DNA of 64,000 bases from Chamaea fasciata (GCA_029207755.1 JARCOQ010000003.1:86323994-86387993), one strand, 5' to 3'; counted from the first letter of the stretch, positions 1-12,612 are shown. A program made the numbers and translations. The notes: generated by a model from the sequence alone, not told the origin.

Positions 1-2070
1 CAGGACAACAGAAGCAATATGTTTGATTGCTGAATGCCAACACCAGCTTGATTTTGGTCATCACTGCACTCCCCGAGTTCATTGTAAAACTCACTCTTCA
101 TCAGTTCAGGTAGTCCCTGCTACATTACTTCCTACAGCATGCAACTCACATCATTGGTTATTTCTTCCCAAGGAAGAAAATTCCCCAGAATGCAGGCACT
201 GGATCTCCTCATCCTTCTGCACTATTTACCAGGTACACCCAGGTCCTTGAGTGAAGACAATCCCACAGCTGCTTACCTTTTCACAAGTGAGGAATAATCC
301 ACACTGCCTTTCCCAGGCTCTCACTACAGGACCTTTATCTTCTCCCAGACTGTGTAGGGGCTCTTTTTAGGCAGGACTAGGATAGTTAGGAGTTCCTCTG
401 GTGTTAACCAACCAAGTACCCTCAGGAAAGAGTACTTCAAGGACCCAAAGGATCCAAATGGACTTTTGGTGTAGGCACCAGGAATATAGAGATCAAAACA
501 TTTGCCTACTTTCCCCGCTCTCTCTATTTGAAATATTCACCTTTAGCACAGTGGGTGTTTCCAACAATGACTTTTCCATGAGCCATAAATGTATGGTCTA
601 TTACTTCACCATCTTGAAGTTGATGAACATATATTTTAGACTCTTGGCTCTGAAAACACATGGAATTCACAGTCCCAGATCTGGCACCTACTTCCTCTGT
701 ACCACAAATGGATAGTGTCCAATGTTTAATGGTAGAATATGTACAACCAGAGCATGAAATGAGGAGACACTCAGTCCCATGACTGGTATGAAGGCAAACT
801 CCGAAAATTGTCATGTGGGGATGTGAACAAGTATATCAATAGTCATCATTCTGATTAGAATTTATAATACATACCATGAATATTCAAATTTAAAATTATA
901 CTAAGGAAGTCGTTAAAATCATACTATATGCTAATGACAGGCTTATGAAAATGAACAATATTGAAACATCAGATCAGTGCAACTTCAACAATTTGAAATA
1001 TGGCTACAGCAGGAATAAATCATGTTCCTTTGTGTATAGAATATACAAAACCATTATTTACAGCTGCTTATTTAAATTTTGTGAAGTCAAGATGAGCTAT
1101 ATAAAGCATATTTAGAATCACACCAATATAGGAATCTAAGGTGTCCAACCACAATTTTGGCTCTCCTACAGTTTCAGGTTTAACAATATAAGTAAGTATT
1201 CAGATGCTTACATATTTTTGCTGCTTTCATTCATAATGAAGCACCAATTATTCCAGATAGAAGCATGTTTTGATTTTTCCAGAGTTTACAAATTACTAAT
1301 GACATTTTCCTATCACAAGTTCTTTTCACTGGAGTGTCAAAATTTCATCCTTGAGGCATAAACCTGAGAGGTCACATAGAACTCAGCCATAGTCTCATAA
1401 ATCAGTCACTCACATTGGTACGTCAGACATGGTTCCTATAAAAAGTGAGCCTAGGTTTAGTTATATCATTCATCTGCAATATCTTGTGTAATTCCATAGA
1501 GCAATTCAGTAGTAGTACTAGGGTGATATAATTATCTCTACCGGAAATCAGTGAGTGCTACTGTCATTAAGGAAGAGCAGAGGGCACAAGAGTAGTAAGT
1601 AACAAATACTTACAAAAATACCTTTAATCTAATTTCGATTTTGTTTTCACTTTGGAATTTTAGTACTACCTGAACAGATGCAAGAATCTACAAGATACAG
1701 ACCTATATTTCATTTAGTTGGCTAGACTTTTCACATTTAGGAGGGAAAAGTTTGTACTTTTACTACGCTGTTCTCACCCAAGATAAACGTTTAAAGTGAG
1801 ATCTCATGCATTTGAAAGTGCTGCCTTCTCTTCTGTGCAATGAGAACACTGCCATTTAACACTGAAGATAGACCATAAGCAAAATAAGTCCTATTCTAAG
1901 AGACTGAATCCATTTTTTGCAATCTTCTAACCATAAATTCTGTTAATGGGATGGAATTTGCTGTATGCTTCCATTTTAATCAGGGTATCTAAAGTGATGG
2001 GTTGAATGATATTTTTGACTGGGTAAGCACAATCCCATAAACAATTGTGCTATCTCTAGATGTTAGATTT
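1..2070. other. Unique AT-rich DNA, no assigned gene
   Basis: I recognise no repeat family and no exon with convincing splice sites. The first 830 bases are somewhat richer in G+C than the rest and contain several short open frames. The minus-strand frame at 524-814 is listed separately because its translation looks protein-like. From about 840 to 2070 the sequence is AT-rich with no long frame. Confidence 0.5.
524..814 (-). pseudogene. Protein-like 96-codon frame, possible relic coding fragment
   Basis: This open frame has no identified homologue. Its C-terminal half reads SGTVNSMCFQSQESKIYV, then a DGEV turn and a later CAKGEYF. To my eye this resembles two consecutive WD40 blades: a small-residue turn, a hydrophobic strand, then an Asp-Gly turn. 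The N-terminal half has a run LLISCSGC that could be another blade strand. The frame ends at a stop just after CAKGEYFK, and neighbouring frames on the same strand are broken by stops. It could be a decayed retrocopy or an exon relic. A chance open frame of this length is also quite possible in 64 kb. The resemblance is a visual impression only, so the call is weak. Confidence 0.2.
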
Positions 2071-2300
2071 TCACAGGATCATAGAATGTGATGAGTTGGA
2101 AGGCACCCATCAAGATCATCAAAGTCCAACTCCTGGCCAAGCACAGGATACCCCAAGAGTCACACCGTGTACCCTAGAACATTTTCCAAATGCCTCTTGA
2201 GCTCTGCCAGGGTTGGTGCTGCGACCACTTCCTTAGGGACCCTGTTGCAGTGCCCAAACACCATCTAGGTGAAGAACCTTTTTCTAGTATATAACCTCCA
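2071..2300 (-). mobile_element. CR1 LINE 3' fragment
   Basis: Read on the minus strand this is the 3' end of a CR1 non-LTR retrotransposon. The plus strand opens with the complement of the CR1 tail (tcacaggatcatagaatg), then the standard antisense order: a gttggaaggcaccc-type block, gtccaactcctggcc, a gctctgccagggttggtgc-type block, and ggtgaagaacctttttcta. Only the last part of ORF2 and the 3' untranslated region remain, as in most 5'-truncated CR1 copies. Similarity fades near 2300. There is no coding potential. Confidence 0.85.
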
Positions 2301-3313
2301 TACATAGAGAGTTTACTATCTTGTATAATAGCTCTTATTGTCATCTGTAGATAAACAAAATGCTTCACAAGGGTGACAAAATCTCCATCACTTTAGAGGA
2401 AATAAAATTATGTAGGGGAAATAATATTTAAAAAGCAACGAAAATAGAGGCAAGAAATTGGAGTTTAGGAAGTAGATTTCCTAAAATTGCCCTTAACTGT
2501 TAGTTCCCACAGGTGTTTCCTTTTAATCTGACTCGGGGAAGCCCCTGACAGCATTCTGTTAACAGTAGAATCAAATTATTGCATCCATACACAGAGGGAT
2601 ATAGATATATACAAATGGAGGGACATAAATGTATCATTTATAATTACATTAAATTGTAGGAAAAGAAGACCAGAAGACATTACAGGTTTCAAATGACAAG
2701 GAAGCCCTTTTGTGACATATTTCTAGTATGGAAACTGAGCCGCTAGCAATCTATCTCAGCAAAATCCTAAAATGGAACTTGTATCTTTGGTTTCTGGTTT
2801 TGTCCTGATTTTTTTTTTTTTTTTTGGTGTGAGTTTTAATAAACAGATACAAAGTCACTCTACCTATGATTCAAGCAGAGAAATAAATAAAGCTGATGAA
2901 TCTTGAGATAAAAATCTTTGCTGAGATTTTGTCAGATGTGTTTTTAATTCTTTCTGTGCACTAGTTTGTTTGTGACACTACTTGGTTTGAGTGGAAATAA
3001 GATTGTATGTTTAGGTCCTGAATAATATGATACTATTATATTATCATAATGTAATAATATGTGAGATAACATGTGAGAGGGTAGGGGCATAAAACAAGAA
3101 ACAAAAACATCAGGTGTAGAGGGCTTACATGAATGTCAGGTTGTGATGTGGGGAGAGATCTCTGAATAGGTTCGTTATGATAAACTGAAACCTAGAGATG
3201 TACATGTGCTTATCCATCATGGTACATGCAGAGGTGAAAGTGAAACTTGTGCAGTCAAAGGCTAGTGTTTTTAGAAGAGTCAAAAGGATGAGGAATTTAT
3301 TGATGAAATTTTT
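2301..3313. other. AT-rich spacer, no gene
   Basis: No gene or recognised repeat is visible. A T17 homopolymer lies at 2809-2825, and short AT-rich stretches occur around 3020-3065. Confidence 0.5.
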
Positions 3314-3510
3314 GAATCACAGAATCACCCAAAGGAGGAATTTGGAAGGACGTCTGGAAATTATCTAGTTCAACCTTCTGCACATAGCAAGATCGACTAG
3401 ATTAGCTTGCACAAGACTTTGAAATGATTGTGAGGTAGATCATTGTACTCTACTTGCAATTGTCTACAATAAAATTCCTTTCTAATTGTTTTGGTCAATC
3501 TCTTTGTCAG
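3314..3510 (-). mobile_element. Degenerate CR1 LINE 3' fragment
   Basis: The plus strand begins aatcacagaatcac, then a gaaggacgtctggaaattatctagttcaacc-type block, which is the antisense CR1 tail. Beyond about 3390 it follows the CR1 antisense layout only loosely. It is more diverged than the copies at 2071 and 25741, which suggests an older insertion. Confidence 0.7.
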
Positions 3511-4230
3511 AATATGCTTTGTAGTCATGAATAACTGACTTAATATTCTGTTGCTTAGTGATACTACCATATTATTATTTTTTATTTTGGTTTATATCAT
3601 CATTATGTCTGGAAGAACATACTTTTTGGAAATGTGAGTAAGAAAGACGGCAATTTTTTTTTATTCAATAATAATTTTAAAATTAATTCTGTGGGTGACT
3701 TGATTGGAAAGATGCTACAATCTGTTTTATTTACTCATAAATGACTAATTAACAAATCAGTGGGACATTATTCTTGAATTTCTTTCTATATGTGTTTGTG
3801 TGTGTCTTGTGATTAGTTCATAATCCAGAAATCTGTCAGTTTTGTCTAACAGAATCAGAATTTATGCAAGGATCAGGCAGATGCTTGAATGAAGCTGCTC
3901 CACAAGGACACACAAACCTGGGGTCAAGCATGATCCCCCAGCACAGCCTAGGGAAAGATACCCAAAGCCAATCCTGCTCTCTCTGACCTGGGTGTGGTCT
4001 ACCACAGTCCCAGAAAGGCGACGTAATGAGTCAGGAGTGGTAACCATCCACATGAGAGCAGCCAGAGCGAGGCTGAGCACAATCACATCTGTGATGTAGC
4101 TCAGGGATCTGCATCCCGGATGAGATTGCTCAGGGTGGCAAAGGCCTAGCAGTGCCCCCTGGCCCCACACTTACAAATGCTGTAAATAAAAATAATTTAG
4201 CAATATCTGTAAAAAATAAATCCAGTACTA
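3511..4230. other. Spacer with a G+C-richer patch at 3862-4170
   Basis: The first 350 bases are AT-rich with a short TG run near 3790. From 3862 to 4170 the base composition rises sharply and a 102-codon minus-strand frame is open, including a hydrophobic run VIVLSLALAALMWMV. I cannot match it to a family, and I see no splice sites or tail that would define a retrocopy. It could be a relic of a mobile element or pseudogene, or chance. Confidence 0.35.
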
Positions 4231-4315
4231 GGAAAAAAAAAATAAACCCCCCTCCCAAAAAAAAAAAAAAAACCAACACCCACAAACCACCTAAAAAACA
4301 AACCAACAACTTCCA
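4231..4315 (+). repeat. A/C-rich low-complexity tract
   Basis: About 85 bases consist almost only of A and C on the plus strand, including an A-run near 4257-4272 and repeated ccaac and caaacc units. The lysine-rich open frame across it is an artefact of composition. A similar tract lies at 12613-12705. Confidence 0.85.
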
Positions 4316-6605
4316 TTATGTTTGTTTAGGCAGATAAATTTCTGAGTTTGTGTAATTGTCAATACCTGTAAATTTGCCCAAATATGTGCAAAACTGAAGC
4401 AGTTAAATGCAAATCCTCCTACTCATTGGAATATTATTTAAGCCAAAGCCTTTTTAATTTTTTTTCATAGCTGTAATTGCACCTAAATGCATTTAAATGT
4501 AAATTTTCCCTCATATTACTAAGGAAAAAAGCCAGGATTTATGCATCATTTATAAATAATCTCATGATGCATTCAAATAATGTACTGATAAGCCGCAAGA
4601 AAACATCTTGGAAAGGCAGCTAAGTGGCTAGACAGATGGATTATGAGTTCAAAAAGTATCTGAAATGCTAAAAGGAATCTTAACCTTGACAAAATTGAAT
4701 TAAAAAATATGAATAACACTGCTCATATATCATATACATGTACAGTGCCAAACATAATTCTGGAAAGGTATGACCTGCTGGTTAATGAAGGATATTATAG
4801 ACACGATTAGGATTGCATAGGTTAGGACCAAGGATCCCAAACTACAGCACATGCACTACTGGGAAAAGCAAGACTTGAAAGTCCTGTACAACTGAGAGCT
4901 GTTCTTACTCCTAAATACCTGATATCACTGTTTGCAACTGCTCTGCAGTGACAGATGCTGCTGATGGCTGTACTTGACAAGAAAAATTTTGCAGATGACA
5001 AGTTCAATATATTATTTTTATCTTACTTTAACAAAACATTCTAGAGAAAAATGGTAGAACTTTGTCTTATTTCACATAAATAAAACGCCATCATTTCTTT
5101 TGCCAGTTCTGCAGTAATATCATTTATGAAGGGCATCTGTACATAAATATTAGATACTTATGCTTACATTATTCTTGCATTTTTCTTCTGTGCATAAAGA
5201 TATCTGTCAGCACAAAGGAGTGTCTTATATAAAAAAATGTGAAAAATATTTAGTAATGCATTGCATAGACTGTATTTAATTTTTTGCTATATGTGGGTTG
5301 TTTGTGCTCATAATATTGTCCTCATTTCTTAACCTGTGCTAAAAGATGAGATCTGGAAGGCTTGCGTGGCTGAAAGAAGGGGGGGGGGGTGTTGTTATTT
5401 TCACAGAATTTCAGCCATTGGTCTAGTAAAATGTGGACTCTTCAAACTCTTGGTTGCTATACCCTTGAACCATCACAGTTATAACTGCAGAAGGACATGA
5501 AAAAGACATTAAAATAAGATATTTTATTTCATCTGGAAAATCATGTTTCTCATCTTTTAAACTCAAGCATGAAGCTGTAGACTAAATTTAACCTTTCTGT
5601 TTTGTAATAGCTTCCTTCATGCAGGATCACATGCATTTAACTTCCTTTTTCAAGAGTGGAAAGACTTATTAATTTTTAAATAAGCTTTCTCCCTCTGAAA
5701 ATTCTCATGTTTCCTTCCAGTTCCACAGATCTATCAGCACTGCTGATTGTGACAGTGCTGGTGATGCCATTCCCATCACAAATGCTGGCTCTAACAGATG
5801 ACAAAAGCAGCAACTTTTTTGCTCTGACACTGCAGCAGCAGCAGCAGCAGCAGCAGCTTATTTCTCCATCTGTGAGGAAGGTTTATTATATATTTAAAGC
5901 ATATATTCACTGTCCTGTGAAGAGTTTTCATAAATTTGGCTCTGACAGTTCTATTCCAGTTCCTATCATCTACACCAAAGAGACTTTATTTAGGTGTGCT
6001 GAACATCTTTATAATTTCAATATCTGGTATACTGATGATATTTGTAATATCTCTATCACATAGAAGCTCCCAGGAATTGATGAATGATATCCTACATAAA
6101 GAAAACACATAAATAATGCCACAGCATTTTGTTAAAGGTGTAAACAAGCTTAAAATAAAAATATTTTCATATAGACAGAATTTTAATGATTGCTCATATC
6201 TATTCCAGGTAAAGGCTAAGAATATTCCAATTTTGTGGTGGGCACTGTAGTTTTTAAAACAGGTAATATGTGACTTCACATTTAAAGTAGCTGAACAATT
6301 TTTTTTCTTCTGATCAGAAGACTGCATACAGTGGGAGTTCTAGAAATAGCAACTTCTGCAAATAGAGGCATCTGCAAACAGCCACAATTAGTGGTCTTTC
6401 CATTCATTTGCAAAATTTTATTTCTAAACATATTTAGGCATGTATGCGGAAACTACTTAAATTACACATCATTTCCCTTTGAAGATTCAGGATCTGTTGG
6501 GCTGGTTAGCTCTTTAGCTTTAAATTTGGATAACAGTCTGTGTTTTAGAAATCAAAATAGAAATAATACGCAGTGATTCTGTTTTAAAGACAGGTAAATA
6601 TTAGG
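4316..6605. other. Unique AT-rich DNA with short microsatellites
   Basis: No gene or recognised transposon is visible. It holds a G11 homopolymer at 5379-5389 and a (CAG)8 run at 5833-5856. The 118-codon frame at 5707-6063 that contains the CAG run matches nothing I know and has AT-rich codon use like its surroundings. Confidence 0.5.
5833..5856 (+). repeat. (CAG)8 trinucleotide repeat
   Basis: Eight uninterrupted CAG units lie inside an open frame (5707-6063) that would translate them as polyglutamine. Nothing else in that frame looks like a known protein, so I treat this as a microsatellite in noncoding DNA. Confidence 0.95.
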
Positions 6606-6852
6606 ATGCATGATGGGGCCCTGCTCTACTGGAGATGGCTAAACACTTACCTGTCCATGGGAAGCAGTGAATTAATTCCTTGCTTTGCCTTGTTTGTGGG
6701 TGCTCCTTTTCTTTTCCGCAATAAAGTGTTTTTATCTTAACTCACGAGTTTTCCAGCTTATACCCTTCCAGTTCTCTCCCCCATCCTGCTGGTGGGAGAG
6801 GAAGCGAGCAGCTGTGTGGGGCTTGGCTTCTGGCTGTGGTTCAGCCAAGACA
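6606..6852 (+). mobile_element. Endogenous retrovirus LTR, 5'-truncated
   Basis: This is the 3' part of a long terminal repeat in plus orientation. A polyadenylation signal AATAAA stands at 6720-6725. It is followed by a block of the form ttaactcacgagttttc, a ctctcccccatcctgctgg segment, a gagaggaagcgagcagctgtg segment, and a terminus ending in gccaagaca at 6852. This R-U5 order is the same as in avian ERV LTRs that I recall, and it parallels the 3' ends of the LTRs at 47736-48393 and 55489-56527. The bases after 6852 (gagag) are not found before any plausible upstream start, so the U3 end appears lost or too diverged to see. No primer-binding site or internal region follows. Confidence 0.75.
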
Positions 6853-8383
6853 GAGAGGTGAACAAAACATTAATGAACTACACAGGACATCTGGGCTGTT
6901 ACAGTGATTGGGGTGGCAGGACCCTTTTGCTTTCAGTTTTTTTTTTTTGCTTTGTATCACTACCAGAAGCCATACCATGATTTTGGTGAAACATTGACTT
7001 CAGCTGAATTTGTCCTTGAGGACCTTAGGAAAGAACTGAAAGTGATGTGAAAATGTGTTTTACCTAAGAAGACATTTGGCATTTTTCTGAGGAACTACAG
7101 GATATTATGGAGCAGTGCTTATTATACAGTTTGCTTTTATAGATCAAATGAAAAGCACATACATTTCTATTGCAGGAGAAAATATTCACTCAGAAAGTCT
7201 AGGTGTATATTTTCCTATAGCTTTGATGTAAAGTAATGGGAGGTAAAGAGAAGAACATCCAAGTTCATATTTTCCATGCAAGTTTATTAACTCTGAGGCT
7301 GTTGCTTGAAGAGAGATGGGAGAGATCAATTTCTGTCTCTGTGTTTAAGGTGAGTTACTGCACAGTAAACAGTTTGAATCCTCAGGTCAAGGAGAGTAAT
7401 CCTAGGAAGCATCTTAATACAAGCCTATTGGCTCAGGAATCTGCTTGGTTGAGAGACTCCTTATTTCCAGATTCTGAACCGGTCTTGTAGCTTTCTGGTT
7501 TTCGACTCAGATGTTGTGTTTTCCGTGCACTGGCAGCACTCAGCTCAGGCTTTTCCCGGGGTAGGCAGAAATTCACATCTTGAAAAGGAATTCCTGTCTT
7601 GAAAATATCACTGAGCCCAGGTAAACAATCCCTGCAGAAATGCTTCTGACATCTACTACATGAAAATGCAAAATATCAACAGTATGTTTTCAAATCAGAT
7701 CCTGGAATAGCTGCCTGAACTTCAGCCCAAATTCTAGACTGAAGTGGAAGTTCTGCAACAGTTTATTTTCAGTGTTACTTTATCAGCTGCTTGTTCAGCA
7801 TGCTGACTGTTTTTGACCCTACTCTGAGACACATAAATCTTCCCTAGTTCTGTCCAGGGAACACAGGCCCCTGATTCACTGCCAGATACAGCAGCAGCCA
7901 TGCATAAAATTCTCTCCCCTTTGGGAGTCATGCATTTAAAAGTAGCATGACTGTGCCTATTACTAGATATACCTTTTGGCTGGATAGAACTGTGGGAGGC
8001 AGGAAATGAATTGTAGGGAAGTTCATTCTGACAGTTCATTCAAGCTAGATTTTTTCACTTTTTTTTTTTTTTTTTTCCAGTCCATAGACCTTGAAGAAAA
8101 GCCAAAAGAGAACCACTATGACTCAACTTATATTCTTTTTTTAGGACGCTACTTTGTTTTGGGGGTTAGCAATTCTGTCTAATCCTTCACTGTATTAATG
8201 GTCTGTTGGCTTGGTGCTGGCATTTGTTATGGCATGTAAGTAGTTGTTAAATTTGGGAGTTTCCTTTTTGTCAGTTTCTTTAGGGGGGGTTTGCATGAAA
8301 TGTTCTTAGTTTTTGTTTATTCTGTATCTTTAGTGTCTGATCCTTTTCTAGAGGCTATAGGGCATTGACATGCTGTGGGGTAA
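6853..8383. other. Unique spacer, no gene
   Basis: No gene or recognised transposon is visible. A T18 homopolymer lies at 8059-8076. Open frames at 7236-7490 (+) and 7734-8039 (-) have no recognisable domains. Confidence 0.5.
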
Positions 8384-9215
8384 TTCCTAGAATCATAGAT
8401 ACAGGCAACAGAAGGCAACACAGAGAAGGATGAATCCCGTGACTGGAGTGCAGCTGTTGATAGTTCTCCTATTCAGAGAGACCAGCAAGGAAGAAAGGGT
8501 GGAGGTGTTGCCTTCTACATCAAGAACTGGAAGGAGTGTGAAGAGCTGTCTCTGAAGAGCAGCCATAAGAAAGTTGAAAGCTTGTGGGTAAGAATTAGAG
8601 ACCAAGGCAACAAAAGGAACCTATTGGTCTGTGTCTGCTACAGGCTTCCCTTGATCAGGCAAGCATGATGCTCACAGGGTCTTGTCCTCCTAGGGGGCTT
8701 CAACCAACTCAGATTCTCCTGGGAAAGTAACACAACAAGCTATAGACAGTCCAAGAGATTCTTGTAATGCATGGAGGATAACTTCCTTACCTGGGTAATA
8801 GACAGCCCTACCAGAGAGTTGAGTTACTGGACCTGATGGTCATCAATGCAAGTGAGCTCATCAGTGGCATCAAAACTGAAGACAGCCTGGGCTGCAGTGT
8901 TTGTGCACTGGTAGAATTTGCAGTCCTGAGGGATGTGGGTCAGGTGAAGAAAAAAGTACCCTGAATTTTAAGAAAGCAATATTTCAGCTCTTCAAAAGAG
9001 TTAGTCAATAGGACCATCTGGGGAACTGTCCTCAGGGAAAAGGGAGCAGAACGGAGCTTGTGGATCTTTACACAGAGCAGGAGAGCTCTTGGTCACGAGG
9101 AGAAGAAAGAATTCAGGAAAGGAAGGCAAGAGCTCAGTTTGGGTGAGTAGGTTACTGCTGACCAAACTAAAGGCAAGAAGTGAATGTGCAGGGAAGAAGG
9201 GACAGGTGCTGCTGA
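8384..9215 (+). mobile_element. CR1 LINE ORF2 endonuclease fragment (decayed)
   Basis: This is the interior of CR1 ORF2, covering the middle and end of the apurinic-type endonuclease domain and the linker after it. Across frameshifts the plus strand translates to LLVCVCYR near 8620, the position of the CR1 (V)GVCYRPP motif. An FNQ remnant of the GDFN motif follows near 8700. Then come CMEDNFLTWVIDSPTRE near 8770 and a relic of the GCSDH block near 8890. The linker GKEGKSS...LLTKLKARSECA lies near 9110-9190. Stops and frameshifts show that it is dead. The 5' end starts inside the endonuclease, so the element is 5'-truncated. It joins directly to a CR1 3' end at about 9216, with the reverse transcriptase missing. 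Confidence 0.85.
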
Positions 9216-10004
9216 CACACCTGAGGGATGGGATACCATCCAAAGGGACCTATACAGTCTTGAAAGCTAATAGGATTTAACAAGGCCAAATGCAAGGTCC
9301 TGCACATGGGTCAGGACAATCCAGACATGAGTACAGACTGGGAGAAGACTGAGGAGAAGGACTTGAGAGTTCTGATGAATGAAAAACTGGATATGAGCCA
9401 CAGCGTGCACTTGAAGCCCTGAAGGCTAACCACAGACTTCCCTGCATCAAAAATGAATGGCTAGCTGGTTGAGGGAGGTGATTCTCCATCTCTACTCTGT
9501 CCTTGTGAAACCCCACCTGGAGCATTGCTTCCACGTCCAAGGGCCTCAACATATGGAGGACATAGGGAGCAAGTCCAGAGGAGGGTCACAAAGATAGTGA
9601 GAGGGCTGGAACACCTCTCCTATGAGGAAAGGCCAAGAGAGCTGGGATTGTTCAGCCTGGAGAAGAGAAGGCTCCAGGAAGACTTCATTGAAACCATTCA
9701 GTACTTCAGGAGGCCTATAAGACAGATAGGGACAGACTTCTTACAAAAGCATGTTGAAACAGAAAGGATAATGGTTTTAAACTAAAAACATGGTAGATTT
9801 AGACTAGGTAAGAGAGTGGTAAAACATTGGAACAGGTTGCCCAGAGAAATGGTGGATGCCTTATCCCTGGAAACATCCAAAGTCAGGTCAGATGGAGCAG
9901 CCTGACTTGAGTTGAAGATGTTTGGGCTTTTTGAAGGGAGGACTGGAGTAGATGACATCTGAAGCTCACTTTCAACATAAGAGACCAAACAATTCTCTGA
10001 TTCT
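9216..10004 (+). mobile_element. CR1 LINE 3' end, joined to the endonuclease fragment upstream
   Basis: This begins with a gatgggataccatcc block, then aacaaggccaaatgcaagg and a tcctgcacatgggtcagg block, which lie just after the reverse-transcriptase YADD motif in CR1. An open frame at 9525-9785 keeps a readable C-terminus of ORF2 ([20 protein letters not shown], then [11 protein letters not shown]). The 3' untranslated region runs to a tail near 9991-10004 with ttctctgattcta, a decayed CR1 octamer. It has the same orientation as the fragment ending at 9215, and probably both belong to one insertion that lost the reverse-transcriptase region. Confidence 0.9.
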
Positions 10005-12612
10005 AAGGCAAGGAGCTGTTTAAAAATGAAAATGAAGCCATTTTTTAACATCAACAAACAAAGGAATTTTTCAAGTCTGGATGTTACCATTTTGGTCTTT
10101 CAGACTGATTTAGGGGGGAAATCTAATCAACAGTGCTAAAGTTCTTTACTGGTGACATTAGGGTCTTTAGCACTTTGCCAACACATAGAATAAAAAAGGT
10201 TGATAACTGCTGAAGTTACTGCTATACAGAGATATCAATAGCCCCAAATCTGATGGATTAGGTGTACCTTACTCTATAGAAAATAGACTGCAAAAGAAAT
10301 ATTGCTGAAATAGAGATAGAACTTTTTTGCTTATGCTGTTGAAATGTAAGAAGAGACAATGAATGAACTAAAAATTTGAAAAGCACAGATCTAAGTCACT
10401 ATTCTCTTTTGTAGTGGAAATTAAAAATACCATCTTGTGCCGAAATCTCTGGTTGTGAAACAATGTTGCATTACCATATCATTCAGAGTGTAGTATGTCC
10501 TGTAAGTGATGAGACCTGAACGTTACTCCAAGACTGAAGAGAGAGATTGAAAAATATTAAACAGATAAATGGACCTTCTGCTTCAGTCTTCAAAAAATAC
10601 AAATAGGAGGAACAGTTTTATAAAAAAAGGAGGATAATGAACATTTCTGGAGCTGCTATTTTACCAAAGGATAAACGAAGAGAAAGACATAGGTGCTGTC
10701 ACTAAATGTAAAATTTGGATTCAGCTGCTAGCAAGTTGACTTATTTTCATTTTCAGAAATACGTTAAAGCAATCTGAAAGAACTGGAGTAATGTAATTGG
10801 CTTGAAAATGTGATTGATATAGCTCTTTGAACTCAAGAGCTGGTAAGAAGGGAAGAGAAGGCTGTTGCCAGAACATGAATCTCAGTTCACTAGTAGTTCC
10901 AATAAAGACTAAGGACTAAAATATTAATATAAAGACCTTGATAATTAAAAAAGAAAAATGTGATGTTTCACCAATCAATGGGAAACAAAAAATGTCGTAG
11001 AAAAACAAAGGATATCACTTGGTATCTAGCTCATATAGAATATTATCTAGAGTGTTTGAATTTCTCACCAGGGTGCAAAATGATTCAATATGTATTATAA
11101 ACGTGTCTTCTCTAAAATAAAAAAACCCATATATGGCCTTCTCCTTAATGCTGCAGTTTAATATTATAAAATACCTTTATAGTACTGGCCAAAAACAGGG
11201 CTTTTTGGTTGTATGCCAGCAATGCCATAACCTTGGCAATCAATTTGAAATACATCTAGTTAACTTTGCTTAACAAAAATCTGCTGTGCATCCTCCCTAC
11301 ATCCATTCAGACACAGTGGTGGCCTGATGCTGCACTTACAAAACATGCAGATCTTTCTTAATGGCACTCCAGAAACAGATCCTTACATGAAATTAAGAAA
11401 AAAACTCCCACTTCTCTTAATTATCTCTGTCATTAATATTCTTTATAAACATGAAGGAAATTATAAAGGAACAAATATGTATCTCAATGTATTTCCCATG
11501 GAATTTTGTATTTCTAAAAGAATTCCATATGAAGGTTAAAGACCAATTGAAAAAGTTATCTCTGCTTTAATGGACGTGATACTGACTTCTAAAGTGGTCT
11601 TGTCACAGCAAATTCTCAAAAAGTTATTAGTGTTGGTATATCCTCTTTTCATCATATGTCTTGAAAAGGACATTGTTTTTTTCCCCAGTAAGTTGAAAGC
11701 CTGTTTTTCATCTGGATCTGAGTTTGGTAAGCTCTGGTTATTAGATTGATAACTGTTGTCCTGAAAGATAACACTTGCCGTGCTGACTGATTGCCAAACA
11801 GTGACAAAAAAAACCAGAAAACAAACAGAAAAAACCTACCAAAGAAGCCAACAAAAAAATTCCCTTACTAACGTAGATATCATCAAATGCTTCAAATGAC
11901 CTGAGAAATCATTGGTATGGCTACCAAGTTGAGAAAGAGTGAATGGCTTCATTTTTATTTCTCAGATTTTCCAGAGACTTCTGAATATTGGATTGTCATT
12001 TCCTATAGTGAAAATTACTGTAGTAATTTCCTGCCTATAGTGAATGCCCTCTCATATTAGGCACTGCAGAGTTCTGTTTTATTTTCCCTTTGTTAATCAG
12101 TTAATGAAGTTACAAGAATAGCGAGGGAAGAAGCAGAAATTATAGTTTCTTCAATAGAAGGAAGACAAAGTAGAAAAAGCTTTTGAGAAAACAAAATGTT
12201 GTCTGAATTCAGTGTGCGGCTTAGGCAATAATACTAAGTACCTGTTGTTACAGTTTTTCCTCTTGCTTTAAGTCCTGTTTGCAAAAGATGACATGAGTGA
12301 TGGCTTATCTTCAGGTCAAGCAAAATGTTCGTTTAAGGGGAAAAGAATGAAAAAATTTAAATAATACCAGATTTTTAAAAAAAATAACAGCAGATTCTTT
12401 AATGTATGCTGACAGTGTTGCAAATGTTATCAACCCCTATTCTGGCCATGAGTCTCATCTTACTTCTAAATAAATGCTATAGCCCTGCGCAGAGCCCATT
12501 AATGTAAGAGGCAACAAGCCAACATTGAAGAATAGTGACTGGGACTAGAACCAGGCTTTTCACTTGGAAACAGATGGGGATCATGTTGAAAGAAATATGG
12601 GAAGAAAGAATG
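10005..12612. other. AT-rich unique DNA, no gene
   Basis: I see no gene and no recognised element. A-rich stretches with scattered C occur near 11803-11865. The short open frame at 11327-11539 has no domain. Confidence 0.5.
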
